From positions 124,001 through 188,000 of the forward strand of contig JAJDEW010000004.1 in the NCBI GenBank assembly GCA_029259595.1: DNA of 64,000 bases, written 5' to 3'. The notes beneath the pieces were generated by a model. It searched no databases. It was not told where the DNA came from and saw only the letters and a list, made by a program, of their open reading frames with translations. Source of the DNA: Planctomycetota bacterium. GTDB taxonomy: Bacteria > Planctomycetota > UBA1135 > GCA-002686595. The translations under genes and the position numbers were made by a program. Shown in pieces: positions 15,942 through 24,411 of this stretch; within the stretch, counting starts at the first letter, position 1, and every line of letters starts with the position of its first letter.

Positions 15942-16807
15942 GCTGGAGCGAGCTGTGGGAGCTCTTTCCCTTCGCGATCCTGTCCGCGCTCGTCGCCGGG
16001 CTCGTGTGTCCGCTGGTCGGCGCCTTCCTGCTGGTGCGCCGGACCGGGTTCTACGGCGTGGCCTTGCCCCAGTTCGCGGCGGCCGGCGTCGCCTTCGGCT
16101 ATGCCCTCTTGCCCTTCTGGCTCGAGCACGTCGGGTTGGCGGGAATGGACATGGCGACGGCCCTCGCGAGTCCGCACGCGACCAAGAACTACCTCGTCGC
16201 GTGGGCCTTTCTGTTCACGCTGGCCGCGCTCCTGTTGCTGGTCGCCTGCGGGAGGAACGAGGCGACCGAGACGGGGCGCGTCGCGGCGAGCTTCGCCGTG
16301 GCGAGTGCGCTGACGGTGCTCTTCGCCAAGGCTTCTCCGACGGGCAAGGCGAGCCTCGACACCCTGCTCTCCGGCGAGATCCTGGTCGTCGACCTGCACG
16401 ACTTCGAGACCCTCGCGGTCGCCTTCGGATTGGTCTTCGCGGGCCTCGTGTGGCTCCACCGCGACCTGGCCCTCGTGAGCTATGACCGCGACACGGCCTT
16501 CGTGCTCGGCAAGCGCGTTCGACTGCTGGAGGGCATGCTCCTGCTCTTCACGGGCCTCACGGTCTCGATCGGCGTGCTCGTCGTGGGTCCGATCGTCCTG
16601 TTCGGACTGCTCGTGATCCCGCCACTCGCGGCGCGCCGACTCGCGCGCTCGATGCAGTCCTACTACGTGCTGTCGTGCGCCTTCGGCGTCGGAACGACGC
16701 TTCTGGGGCTCGTCGTGTCGTTCCGCTTCGACCTGCCGCTCGGTGCGGCGATCGTCGCGACCGCCACGACGACGCTCCTACCGGCTCTCGTCGTCCGCCG
16801 TGTCTGA
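15932..16807 (+). CDS. Metal ABC transporter permease (ZnuB-like)
   Basis: The 291-residue membrane protein has eight to nine hydrophobic helices and the ABC-3 permease signature: VCPLVGAFLLVRRTGFYGVALPQFAAAGVAFGY near the N-terminus and VGPIVLFGLLVIPPLAARRLA near residue 230. It overlaps the ATPase gene by 10 nt. With the binding protein and ATPase it forms a divalent metal importer. Its last 30 bp overlap the convergent FKBP gene. An insertion around residues 75-105 (TALASPHATKNYL) lengthens the second periplasmic loop. Confidence 0.92.
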   Translation: MDLSWSELWELFPFAILSALVAGLVCPLVGAFLLVRRTGFYGVALPQFAAAGVAFGYALLPFWLEHVGLAGMDMATALASPHATKNYLVAWAFLFTLAALLLLVACGRNEATETGRVAASFAVASALTVLFAKASPTGKASLDTLLSGEILVVDLHDFETLAVAFGLVFAGLVWLHRDLALVSYDRDTAFVLGKRVRLLEGMLLLFTGLTVSIGVLVVGPIVLFGLLVIPPLAARRLARSMQSYYVLSCAFGVGTTLLGLVVSFRFDLPLGAAIVATATTTLLPALVVRRV

Positions 16808-17248
16808 CCCGCGCCGCAGCTCGATCAGCTCGACGTGGAACCACAGCGCCGCATTGGGTGGCACGCGCGGCGGGAGTCCGTCTTCGCCGTAGCCCAGCTC
16901 GGCGGGCACCCAAACGCGGCGCCGGCCGAGATGGCGCAGACCGAGCAGGCCCTGCTCGAGGCCGCTCGGAAGGACGCTGGCGCCCATCGTGAAGGTGATG
17001 GGTTGGCCGCGCTCCGTGCTCGAGTCGATCGAGGTCAGGTCCTCGAGCAGGATCTCGTAGTCGATCGTGAGCCGGTCCCCGGGCTGTGCCACGGGGCCCT
17101 TCTCGGGCACGACGAGGTCCTGGACCACGACGCCCGAGGCCAGCACGACGGGGTCGTACACGGGGGCGTGGACCCGAAAGAGGAAGCAGGACGGGGTGAA
17201 GAGACACAGGATGGCGCCGGTGAGGGCGCGCCAAGCGGATCGTGTCAT
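16778..17248 (-). CDS. FKBP-type peptidyl-prolyl isomerase lipoprotein
   Basis: A 156-residue protein with a short lipoprotein signal (LCLFTPSC, Cys21) and an FKBP domain over residues 60-145: PGDRLTIDYEILLEDLTSIDSS, then VLPSGLEQGLLGLRHLGRRRVWVPAELGYGEDG and PPNAALWFHVELIEL. These are the strands and YG turn of FKBP. It should catalyse Xaa-Pro isomerisation during folding of envelope proteins. Some active-site aromatics are replaced, so activity may be low. Its ATG overlaps the stop of the second FKBP gene (ATGA). Confidence 0.87.
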   Translation of the reverse strand: MTRSAWRALTGAILCLFTPSCFLFRVHAPVYDPVVLASGVVVQDLVVPEKGPVAQPGDRLTIDYEILLEDLTSIDSSTERGQPITFTMGASVLPSGLEQGLLGLRHLGRRRVWVPAELGYGEDGLPPRVPPNAALWFHVELIELRRGSDTADDESR

Positions 17249-17733
17249 CGTTGGACGTCGACCAGGTGGAGCTCGAATTCCAGGTCGGAGTTCGCCGGGA
17301 CGCCGCTGCGTGCGACGTCACCCCAGGCGAGTGTGGCGGGAACCTCGAGACGGATTTCAGAACCCTTCAGGACACCATCGAGCCCGAGCTCCCAGCCCCG
17401 GATCACCGTGCCGGCGCCCAGGACGAACGAGAACGGGATGCCGCTCGTGGCGGTCGTTTCGAACGTCTCCCCGCTCGCGCGCAGGTGGCCGGTCCAGTGG
17501 ACGCGGACGCGGTCGCCGACGCGGGCTGCGGGACCTTGGCCGCGGACGAGCGTCTCGCGGACGAGGCCATTGTCGAAGCGTTCCAGGAGCGGCAGAACGC
17601 TCGCCGCGGGGACGACTTCGGGCTCGGCGGCTGCGACGGTCGGGAGCAGGCCGCTCTCGGCTTCGGAAACCTCGAGCTCGGCCTCGCCGCAGGCGCCGAG
17701 GACGAGGGCCGTCAGGAGCAGACCGACGCGCAT
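17245..17733 (-). CDS. FKBP-type peptidyl-prolyl isomerase lipoprotein
   Basis: About 162 residues, beginning MRVGLLLTALVLGAC, a clear lipoprotein signal with Cys15. After a linker it has an FKBP domain: GDRVRVHWTGHLRASGETFETT, PFSFVLGAGTVIRGWELGLDG, LEVPATLAWGDVARSGVPANSDLEFELHLVDV. This copy keeps the canonical FSFxLG and VIxGWExGLxG motifs and should be an active isomerase. An upstream in-frame ATG at 17763 is possible but lengthens the n-region oddly. With the downstream FKBP gene it forms a two-gene operon with a 4-nt overlap; the pair are probably diverged duplicates. Confidence 0.88.
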   Translation of the reverse strand: MRVGLLLTALVLGACGEAELEVSEAESGLLPTVAAAEPEVVPAASVLPLLERFDNGLVRETLVRGQGPAARVGDRVRVHWTGHLRASGETFETTATSGIPFSFVLGAGTVIRGWELGLDGVLKGSEIRLEVPATLAWGDVARSGVPANSDLEFELHLVDVQR

Positions 17734-17880
17734 GCGGGGGAGGGGAATCACGGAGCAAAACATGGTGCGCCGCCACCATAGCGGATGGAACCGAGCGGAT
17801 CGACGGGGCGGCCGAAAGCCGAGCGGGGGCGCGATCGTGCCCGTACGGGCCGTCCCGGGACCTCTCCGGGGAACGCGCTC

Positions 17881-18174
17881 TCAGTCGCGGGGCTTGAGGC
17901 GCCCCCGCCCGGGCCGTTCGACGAGGTCCCCGCTGCAGTTCGGGCAGATGTGCCGCATGTCCTGGGTGCAGGACGGGCAGAAGGTGCACTCGTAGCCGCA
18001 GACGTAGGCGACGTCGTCGAAGCCGAGCGGTGTGCCACAGCGCTCGCAGGCGTCCTTCATCCGGTACTCGTGCCCGTCGATGATGATCGGGTTGCGATGG
18101 CGCAGGGGCGCCTTCGCACAGGCGAACAGCGTGCAGGCCAGGAGCCCGAGACCGAGGCAGACAAGGGGTCGCAT
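17881..18174 (-). CDS. DUF1272-type zinc-ribbon protein with lipoprotein signal
   Basis: A 97-residue protein whose C-terminal two thirds match the DUF1272 pattern: ACERCGTPLGFDDVAYVCGYECTFCPSCTQ, then RHICPNCSGDLVERP, with four CxxC-type pairs for two zinc sites. Known DUF1272 proteins are about 80 residues and have no signal. Here the N-terminus MRPLVCLGLGLLACTLFAC looks like a lipoprotein signal, placing a zinc-ribbon-like domain outside the cytoplasm. Function unknown. The ATG is 17 nt after the pta stop on the same strand, so it is probably the last gene of the atuA-pta operon. Confidence 0.75.
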   Translation of the reverse strand: MRPLVCLGLGLLACTLFACAKAPLRHRNPIIIDGHEYRMKDACERCGTPLGFDDVAYVCGYECTFCPSCTQDMRHICPNCSGDLVERPGRGRLKPRD

Positions 18175-18191
18175 GATCGAATTCGGCGAGG

Positions 18192-19139
18192 TCAGGCCAG
18201 CACGGACGCAATGCAGGCCACGTTCACGATATCTTCGCTCTTGCAGCCGCGTGAGAGATCCATGTAAGGCTTGGCGAGCCCTTGGACCAACGGGCCGAGA
18301 GCTGTCGCTCCGGCCAGGCGTTCCGTCAGCTTGTAGGCGATGTTGCCGGCGTTCAAGTCGGGGAACACGAGGACATTCGCCCGTCCCGCCAGGGGCGAGC
18401 GGGGTGCCTTGCGCTCGGCGACGTCCGGCACGATGGCGGCGTCCACCTGCAGCTCACCGTCGCAGGCGAGAGACGGCGCGCGCTCGCGGACCAGTTCCGT
18501 GGCCGCGCGCATCTTGTCGACGCTCGGGTGCTCGGCCGAGCCCTTGGTCGAGAAGGACAAGAGCGCGACGCGCGGGGCGTCGCCGGTGAGCCGGCGGTGG
18601 CTCTCGGCCGCGGCGATCGCGATGTCGGCCAGCTGGGCGGCGTCAGGCTCAGGCACGACGCCACAGTCTGCGTAGGTGAACGTGCGCTCGGCGAGGATCA
18701 TCAGGAAGGACGACGACACGGTCCGGATGCCGCTGGCGGTTCCGATCGTCCACAACCCGGCGCGCAGGACGTCGGCGGTCGTCGCGATGCTGCCGGCCAC
18801 GACGCCGTCGCAGTCGCCCGACCCGACCAGCATGCCCGCGAACACGAGCGGATCGCGCACACGCTCACGGGCCGTTTCGATCGTGAGCCCGCGATGCTTG
18901 CGGCGCTCGAAGAGGCTCTCGGCGAAGTGCTCGAGACGTCCGTCGCGCTCGGGTTGCACCACTTCGACGCCGGACGGCAGCTGGGCCATGCCGCGCGTCG
19001 CGACGACGACGGGCGTGCAGAGGCCTTCGCTCGCAAGCCGCGCGGCCGCCGCGGTGACGCGTGCGTCGTGCGACTCGGGGAAGACGATGCGCTTCGCGAG
19101 ACGACGCGCGCGCTCGGTGAGCTCGAGAACGATGTCCAT
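18192..19139 (-). CDS. pta: Phosphate acetyltransferase
   Basis: The 315-residue enzyme interconverts acetyl-CoA and acetyl phosphate. It is the short single-domain form, matching the catalytic domain of Pta/Eut[18 protein letters not shown] at the N-terminus, [20 protein letters not shown], the family signature [21 protein letters not shown] (about residues 155-175) and [20 protein letters not shown] near the C-terminus. The ATG at 19139 shares one base with the previous stop (TGATG). No ackA is present in the window. A phosphobutyryltransferase role is less likely given the motif set. Its place after the AtuA genes suggests processing of an acyl-CoA product. Confidence 0.92.
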   Translation of the reverse strand: MDIVLELTERARRLAKRIVFPESHDARVTAAAARLASEGLCTPVVVATRGMAQLPSGVEVVQPERDGRLEHFAESLFERRKHRGLTIETARERVRDPLVFAGMLVGSGDCDGVVAGSIATTADVLRAGLWTIGTASGIRTVSSSFLMILAERTFTYADCGVVPEPDAAQLADIAIAAAESHRRLTGDAPRVALLSFSTKGSAEHPSVDKMRAATELVRERAPSLACDGELQVDAAIVPDVAERKAPRSPLAGRANVLVFPDLNAGNIAYKLTERLAGATALGPLVQGLAKPYMDLSRGCKSEDIVNVACIASVLA

Positions 19140-19486
19140 CAAGCTTCGGGCGTGGCGGCCAGGACCTCGTCCGGCACGTCGAGCTCGAGCCGCAGGAGCG
19201 CCAGGCCGTGGGTCTTGCCCTGGGCATCGGTCTTGATCGAAGCCGAGCCGCCGCCACCCAGGCTATCGAGCAGGAGGAAGTTCAAGACCTCCATGTTGTC
19301 CGCCTCGAAGCGAACGACGTCGCCCCGGTTGATCGTGGCCATGTGCGCGCGCACGACGGCGGGTGTCAGGTGCTCCTTCAGGTACGCGTAGGCGAGCGGG
19401 GAGCGCGCCATCACCCCGACGTTCGAGCCTTCGCCCTTGTCGCCGGATCGTGCGCTCGCGATGCGGGAGAGTCGGACCTTCGTCAT
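19139..19486 (-). CDS. AtuA-like small ferredoxin-fold protein
   Basis: A 115-residue protein ([21 protein letters not shown], then [32 protein letters not shown]) that matches the small domain found at the C-terminus of, or encoded next to, AtuA-family proteins. In fused forms it completes the acyclic-terpene-utilisation protein AtuA; here it is a separate gene. The ATG overlaps the AtuA stop by 4 nt (ATGA), so the two chains are likely made in equal amounts and form one complex. Biochemical function is unknown. Confidence 0.85.
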   Translation of the reverse strand: MTKVRLSRIASARSGDKGEGSNVGVMARSPLAYAYLKEHLTPAVVRAHMATINRGDVVRFEADNMEVLNFLLLDSLGGGGSASIKTDAQGKTHGLALLRLELDVPDEVLAATPEA

Positions 19487-20862
19487 GGCGTTCCCTTCGT
19501 GAAGACGCTGACGCGCGTCTCGATCTTGTCCTTGGTGACGAGGGCCGGCCAGAAGCCGACGATCTCCGTCGCCTTGGGGCGTCCGCCCGCGAAGCCGGTG
19601 ACGCCGGGCGGACCGGAGGTCACGAGGGGCACGAGTTCGCTCCCGAAGCGGTCGACCTTGGCGCGATCCTTGCCCTTGACGCCCATGCGCAGCACGACCT
19701 CGGGCGGATCGTCCGCTCCGGGCACGTCGATTCCGGCGTGACAGACGTTCGCGCCGACGATCTCCTCGAGACGTTCGTCGGGGCCGTACTCGAACCCGTC
19801 GTAGGCGAGCCGCTTCCAGACGACCTCCGCGCACAGCTGCGCCTTCTCGAGTGCGTCCGGTCCCGACACGGTCAACTGACCCACGGCCTTCCAGCCGTCG
19901 TGGTAGCTGATGGAGACCTTGTACGTGTCGGTCGGTGGCGTTCCCGTGGCGCCGGACACCCGCACGCGGTCACGACCGTCTTCAGCCAGCTGGAAGCTCG
20001 TGAAGTCGGCGATGCAGTCGGGCGTCAGGTAGCGGTTCGGATCGCCCATCTCGTAGACGAGCTGATGCCGGACCGTCTCGCGCGTGACCATGCCGCCGGT
20101 GCCGTCGTGCTTCGTGACGACGAACGTGCCGTCGGCCTGCGCTTCGATGACCGGATAGCCGATCAAGGCCAGATTGTCGACCGCGCGCCAGTCGGTGTAG
20201 TTGCCGCCGGTGCACTGGGCGCCGCATTCGACGATGTGGCCCGCGATCGTGCCTGCCGCGAGCTTCGTGAACTCGTCGCGGCGCCAGCCGAACTCGTGGA
20301 TCAACGGGCCGAGCACGAGCCCCGGGTCGGTGCCGCGACCGGTGAGGACGATCTTCGCTCCCTGGTCGAGCGCCTCCGCGATCGGGAAGGCTCCGAGGTA
20401 GACGTTGGCGCTGGAGACGCGGTCGCGCACCGTGGCCAAGGGCTCGCCCGTGTCCATGTTCGCGAAGGTCTCGCCCGCGGCCATGAGACGGTCGAGGTCG
20501 TCCAGGATGTCGTCGCCTTCGACGATCGCGATCGGCACGTTCGGTTGTCCGTGGCGCGCCGCGACCTCGAAGAGCGCCTGCTTGCACGCGTGCGGGTTCA
20601 CGCCGCCGGCGTTGGCGACGACCTTCACGTCCTTCTCGACCAGCTCGGGCAGGATCCGATCGACGAGGCGGACGAAGTCGGTCGCGTAGCCCGCTTCGGG
20701 GTTCCGCGCCCGCAGCTTCTGCATGATGCTGAGGGTGACCTCGGCCAGGTAGTCGAGGGTCAGGTAGTCGAGCGGGCCCTCCCGCACGAGGCGGATCGGT
20801 CCGAGGATCGAGTCGCCCCAGAAGCCTTGGCCGTTCGCTACGCGGATCACGTCTTTCGTCAA
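19483..20862 (-). CDS. AtuA family protein (DUF1446)
   Basis: 459 residues of the DUF1446/AtuA family, first linked to citronellol/geraniol catabolism but broadly distributed. Visible blocks are VIRVANGQGFWGD at the N-terminus, DYLTLDYLAEVTLSIMQK, VVANAGGVNPHACKQAL, IVLTGRGTDPGLVLGPLIHEF, GHIVECGAQCTGGNYTDW and IGYPVIEAQADGTFVVTKHDGTGG. The start is a TTG at 20862 with a GGAGG ribosome site 6 nt before it; the longer open frame upstream has no homology. It is followed without gaps by its small partner, pta and a DUF1272 lipoprotein gene. Given the lack of atu-type acyl-CoA carboxylase genes here, the substrate is uncertain. Confidence 0.9.
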   Translation of the reverse strand: MTKDVIRVANGQGFWGDSILGPIRLVREGPLDYLTLDYLAEVTLSIMQKLRARNPEAGYATDFVRLVDRILPELVEKDVKVVANAGGVNPHACKQALFEVAARHGQPNVPIAIVEGDDILDDLDRLMAAGETFANMDTGEPLATVRDRVSSANVYLGAFPIAEALDQGAKIVLTGRGTDPGLVLGPLIHEFGWRRDEFTKLAAGTIAGHIVECGAQCTGGNYTDWRAVDNLALIGYPVIEAQADGTFVVTKHDGTGGMVTRETVRHQLVYEMGDPNRYLTPDCIADFTSFQLAEDGRDRVRVSGATGTPPTDTYKVSISYHDGWKAVGQLTVSGPDALEKAQLCAEVVWKRLAYDGFEYGPDERLEEIVGANVCHAGIDVPGADDPPEVVLRMGVKGKDRAKVDRFGSELVPLVTSGPPGVTGFAGGRPKATEIVGFWPALVTKDKIETRVSVFTKGTP

Positions 20863-20971
20863 CAGATGCCTCCGGGAGACGCTCCGGGACGCCCCGCGCG
20901 AGGAAAAGCGGGAGGGGACACCTCCTTCCGGCGCACCCGACCGGTCGCAAGGGGCGCGGAGCGGGCCGCAC

Positions 20972-20977
20972 AGTCTA
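20972..20977 (-). promoter_or_regulatory. -10-like hexamer TAGACT upstream of atuA
   Basis: TAGACT on the minus strand lies about 110 nt before the TTG start of the AtuA gene, in the 269-bp gap after the beta-solenoid lipoprotein gene. No convincing -35 box was found. The leader between it and the gene is GC-rich with no recognised structure. Confidence 0.3.
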
Positions 20978-21131
20978 GTGAGGCGGATCCGAAGTCGAGA
21001 GCATTTGTTCACGGCCCTTCGGCCCCGGGCGGACTCCGGGGCAGACTCCGGGCAGACAAGGGCGGTCGCGCGGCGCCGGCTCGCGCCGGCTCCCGGGCCG
21101 CGCGGGGGAGCGCGCAACGGAGGCCTGCGGT

Positions 21132-21890
21132 TCAGTCGACGTCGATCTCGCCCAGGCCCGAATCGAGGTCCGAGGAGGTCCACGTCGACTCGCGCAGGGA
21201 GACGTCTCCCATCCCGGTGCGGGCGCGCAGGTGTCCGAAGCCCGAGCTCCGCACATCGACGTCGCCCATGCCGGCCTCCAGATTGGCCTCCTTGCACCTC
21301 ACCCCGACCACGTCGACGTCGCCCATCCCGCTCTCCGCCGCGAGCTTGGTGCAGGCGGCCCGGAGCACATCGACGTCACCCATGCCGGTCTCCAGGGCGA
21401 GCTCCGTCGCTTCGAGCAGGTCGTGGACTTCGATATCGCCCATCCCGCTCGTCACCGTGACCTTGCCGGAGACGCGGATCGCGAGCACCGTCACGTCGCC
21501 CATGCCGGTCGTCAGGGCGAGCCGGGGCAGGGGATCGTTCGTGTAGACGACCACGTCGCCGAGGGCGGACGGCTTGCCACTTTGCGAGCGTGAGCTGAGG
21601 ACTCCCTTCTCGTAGACCGCCCAGGCGTCGCCCTCGCTGAACTCGTGGACGACCACCTCGATCCGGTTGGCGCCGTCGGTCGGCTCCACGCGGATGTCGC
21701 CCATGCCGCAGGTGATCGAAAGGCCCTGCGCGTGCCAACCGGCGATGTTGAGGTGCTCGAGATGCTTTTCGGTCAGCTCGACCCCATCGACCGTCAGGTG
21801 GTGGACGTGATCGCGTCCGCCGAGGGAGACGACGCAGCCGGCGGCGAGGAGTGAAAGGGGCAGACACGCGTGGAAGAGGCGGGGGGTCAT
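21132..21890 (-). CDS. DUF4097-like beta-solenoid lipoprotein
   Basis: A 252-residue lipoprotein (LSLLAAGC, Cys19) built of short beta repeats, each with a GMGD or GLGE turn: SITCGMGDIRVEPTDG, LTTGMGDVTVLAI, VTSGMGDIEVHDL, LETGMGDVDVLRA, AESGMGDVDVVGV, LEAGMGDVDVRSS, ARTGMGDVSLRES and LDSGLGEIDVD. The first two repeats are separated by about 70 residues; from then on the period is about 20-23 residues. This is the DUF4097 (putative adhesin) repeat, expected to fold as a right-handed beta-solenoid, lipid-anchored at the envelope. The conserved Asp on each turn would line one face of the solenoid. Role unknown; no sigma/anti-sigma pair is adjacent, unlike many DUF4097 genes. Confidence 0.82.
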   Translation of the reverse strand: MTPRLFHACLPLSLLAAGCVVSLGGRDHVHHLTVDGVELTEKHLEHLNIAGWHAQGLSITCGMGDIRVEPTDGANRIEVVVHEFSEGDAWAVYEKGVLSSRSQSGKPSALGDVVVYTNDPLPRLALTTGMGDVTVLAIRVSGKVTVTSGMGDIEVHDLLEATELALETGMGDVDVLRAACTKLAAESGMGDVDVVGVRCKEANLEAGMGDVDVRSSGFGHLRARTGMGDVSLRESTWTSSDLDSGLGEIDVD

Positions 21891-22068
21891 GGCGGGAATC
21901 CGGGTCGGTCGATCGTGGGGCGGGCCCGGGAGGGCCTTCTCACGGCCGGCTACGCAAGGCCGGTCGAACATTCCGAACGGATGCGCTCCTCGGGCGCAGC
22001 AGGCTGAGATCGGTCGCGCGCACGCCAAAGAATCGAGGTCGTTCCCGGCGGCCCGAAGAACCGGAGGC

Positions 22069-22074
22069 TAGCAT
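22069..22074 (+). promoter_or_regulatory. -10-like hexamer TAGCAT, leaderless spacing
   Basis: TAGCAT ends 6 nt before the ATG at 22081. There is no Shine-Dalgarno sequence between them, which fits a leaderless transcript for pcp. Confidence 0.38.
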
Positions 22075-22080
22075 CCCGCG

Positions 22081-22674
22081 ATGGTCCTGATTCTCGTGTC
22101 GGGCTTCGGTTCCTTTCCCGGAGTGGCGGACAACCCGAGCGCCCACGTGGCACTCGCGCTCGAGGCCGATCCGCCGGAGGGGACGGAGGTCCGCGCGGCC
22201 GTCCTGCCGGTGAGCTTCCGTCGCGCACCCGGAGGCTGGGACGAGCTGCTCGAGCGGACTGCGCCACGGGTGCCCGATCTCTTGCTCGCGCTCGGGGTGC
22301 AGCCGAAGGCGACCTTTCGGCTGGAGACCGGGGCGCGCGCGCGCCTGCGCAAGCGTTGGCGTGGGGATGTCGACGGGGTCGTGGCGCGGCGGGGGTCTGC
22401 GCTCGAGCGCAACCCGCGGCGGACGCGGCTCGACCTCCTCGCGCTGGCGCAGGAGCTGGAACAGGCCGGCGGTCGTCCCGTGCGGATCTCGCGCGATGCC
22501 GGGGGCTACGTGTGCGAGCGGATCTACCACCACGCGCTGATGCGGGCGGCGGAGTTGGGGTGCCCCGGCCTGTTCCTGCACGTTCCGCCCGCAGCGCGCG
22601 TGGCGGCCCAGCGGCAGGCGGAAATCGTGCGGGCCTGGCTCGCGCGCATCGCTCCGAGGCTCGCGCGCTCCTGA
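22081..22674 (+). CDS. pcp: Pyroglutamyl-peptidase I
   Basis: The 197-residue cysteine peptidase (family C15) removes N-terminal pyroglutamate from peptides in the cytoplasm. The fold markers are VSGFGSFPGVADNPS at the N-terminus, the catalytic Cys145 in DAGGYVCERIYHHAL, catalytic His167 in LFLHVPP, and a candidate Glu82 in RLETGARA where the family has its third catalytic residue. The usual GxAxGRxxIxxERxAxN block is diverged (LGVQPKATFRLETGARAR), so substrate preference may differ. Length is normal (about 200-215). Monocistronic. Confidence 0.87.
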   Translation: MVLILVSGFGSFPGVADNPSAHVALALEADPPEGTEVRAAVLPVSFRRAPGGWDELLERTAPRVPDLLLALGVQPKATFRLETGARARLRKRWRGDVDGVVARRGSALERNPRRTRLDLLALAQELEQAGGRPVRISRDAGGYVCERIYHHALMRAAELGCPGLFLHVPPAARVAAQRQAEIVRAWLARIAPRLARS

Positions 22675-22816
22675 CCCGCAGCCCTCACGAGCTCGTCGGA
22701 CCGTTCGGTCCAGCGCGCTGTCCGGTGCACGCAGGTAGGCTGCGAGCGGCCGGCGAAGTCGGCCGGTCAGGCCGAAGGGTCGCGTGCGCTCGCGATGGCT
22801 GCGGGCTGACCTCGCG

Positions 22817-23308
22817 TCAGTCGAGCACGATGCGCGGGCGCCCGTCGTTGTTGTCGGGTGCTTCGGCCGCGAAGGCCCGGGCCGCGGACACGAAGGCGGG
22901 GATGTCGAGCCCCATGTAGTCGCCGCCGACGGTGTGCGACACGCGCTCGAGCTTCCCGGTCCCGAGCTCGGCGAGGCGGGTGACACCGCGCGGCTGTTCC
23001 ATCGGGATCTTCAGCCAGGCCGCGGCGCATTGGATCAGGCCCTGGAGGAAGTTGGCCTGTTGCGGGTCGTGTTTGGCGGCGTGCCAGAGGCCTTCCCAGG
23101 CTTCGTGCGACTCCCACAGAAAGCCGTGGTTGTAGAGGTCGACGCCGAAGAGGTAGTCCTCGTTCTCGTGCCAGCGCTCGGCCGCCAAGTAGGCGGCGGG
23201 ACCTTCGTCGTGGCCGTGGGAGTGGCCCGCGGGATCGCGCGTGGGGTGCGGATCCCGGCCGGGCAAGAAGGCATAGGGCGGGAAGCGGCGCTCGGGCGCG
23301 TACCTCAC
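22817..23308 (-). CDS. DUF309 protein
   Basis: A 163-residue protein with the DUF309 core, FGVDLYNHGFLWESHEAWEGLWHAAK and ANFLQGLIQCAAAWLKI (residues 54-100), a small all-helical domain with conserved His-Glu and Trp residues of unknown role. An N-terminal extension is Pro/His-rich (HSHGHDEGP). The start GTG overlaps the stop of the upstream acidic secreted protein (GTGA). No signal peptide is seen, so it is cytoplasmic even though it is coupled to a secreted protein gene. Confidence 0.85.
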   Translation of the reverse strand: MRYAPERRFPPYAFLPGRDPHPTRDPAGHSHGHDEGPAAYLAAERWHENEDYLFGVDLYNHGFLWESHEAWEGLWHAAKHDPQQANFLQGLIQCAAAWLKIPMEQPRGVTRLAELGTGKLERVSHTVGGDYMGLDIPAFVSAARAFAAEAPDNNDGRPRIVLD

Positions 23309-24372
23309 TCGATGGTGAAGTCCTGATCGTGGGAGCCCGAGATCTCGACGGTGACCTCGCTCGAGAACGACTGACCTTCGGCTTCGACGCTGACGGCGAG
23401 GTCCATGGCGAAGTCGACGTCGCCGGAGATGTCCATGGCCTGCGCCCGCCCCGCTGCGAGGTTCCAGAGCAGCGTCCCTTCACCTTCGTAGTCGAACGTG
23501 AGATCGGCCGTGTCGAAGGAGAGGTCCGGCATCTCACCGAACTCGTCACCGAGCTGGCTCATGAAGTCCATGATGAGATCGGAGAAGTCGGCGCTTCCGC
23601 CGACCTGGATGACGATGCCGATCTCGCCGACCTTCACGCCGTCGACCTCGTGCGAGCCCTTGTAGGTGCACGTGCAGCTGCCGTCGAACATGTCAGCGAA
23701 GTCCTGCTCGATCCGGTCGCCGAAGAGCTCCTCGAACTGTGACATCTGCTCCATGTCCGTGTCCTCGGGCAGGAGCGAGAGGTTGCCGCCGGGTGCGATG
23801 AGCGCCTGCAGTGCTTCGACTTCGACTTCCCAGGTGTCGCCTTCCGAGACGGGGCCCGGGGGCAACAGGAAGCGCAGGTCCATGTCCTGCTCGAGCCCTT
23901 CGAGCAGTTCGTCGTCACCGTCGCCGTCCTCGAAGGACACGTCGTACGCTTCGTCGTCGGCATTCCACTCGAACACGACCGTGGAGCCCTCCAAGAGGCT
24001 GGAAGACGTCTGGTCCTGACTCTCGCTGCCCATGTCGCCGACGAAGCTCATGTTGAAGCTGCCGCCGAGGTCCTCGTACGTGCGCTCGAGCCGCTGCAGA
24101 CGACCGTCGGCGAACTTGCCGTACACGTCGGTCACCGTGATCGCGTTTTGCGCGAAGAGGTTGACCTGGATGTCGCCCAGCATCGCTCCGATGTCCTGTC
24201 CGTTCACGACGACACTGAAGTCGTCGAGATCGAACTCCATCTCGGAGGAGAACGTCTTCGTCACCTCGCTGCCCGCTTCCGGGCCGAAGGACGGTCCGTC
24301 GCTGGGGGTCGACAGGGCGAGGAGGGCGGGGCCGGCGAGGAGGACCGGGACGGGCAGTAGGAATCGTTTCAT
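23305..24372 (-). CDS. Acidic secreted protein, paralogue A
   Basis: 355 residues with a signal peptide (MKRFLLPVPVLLAGPALLALS) and a strongly acidic mature part. Landmarks are EVTKTFSSEMEFDLDDF, ADGRLQRLERTYEDL, STVVFEWNADDEAYDVSFED, DDELLEGLEQDMDLRFLLPP, VSEGDTWEV and GEGTLLWNLAAGRAQAM. The same blocks occur in order in the protein encoded at 27085-28158, so the two are paralogues. SEGDTWEV and the final WNLAAGR strands resemble DUF6263-like or lipocalin-like secreted beta proteins, but no named family is certain. Translation is coupled to the DUF309 gene. Confidence 0.75.
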   Translation of the reverse strand: MKRFLLPVPVLLAGPALLALSTPSDGPSFGPEAGSEVTKTFSSEMEFDLDDFSVVVNGQDIGAMLGDIQVNLFAQNAITVTDVYGKFADGRLQRLERTYEDLGGSFNMSFVGDMGSESQDQTSSSLLEGSTVVFEWNADDEAYDVSFEDGDGDDELLEGLEQDMDLRFLLPPGPVSEGDTWEVEVEALQALIAPGGNLSLLPEDTDMEQMSQFEELFGDRIEQDFADMFDGSCTCTYKGSHEVDGVKVGEIGIVIQVGGSADFSDLIMDFMSQLGDEFGEMPDLSFDTADLTFDYEGEGTLLWNLAAGRAQAMDISGDVDFAMDLAVSVEAEGQSFSSEVTVEISGSHDQDFTIE

Positions 24373-24411
24373 CGCGATGGGCAGTGGGGAGGAGCTTGTG
24401 AAGTTCGGAGG

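Noticed and set aside
19363-21546. Plus-strand open frame of 727 codons opposite the AtuA genes
   Set aside because: Antisense shadow of three conserved minus-strand genes, with low-complexity Arg/Asp/Val composition.
22748-22764. Hairpin between pcp and the DUF309 gene as a bidirectional terminator
   Set aside because: The 7-bp stem includes a G-T pair and has no T-run on either side.
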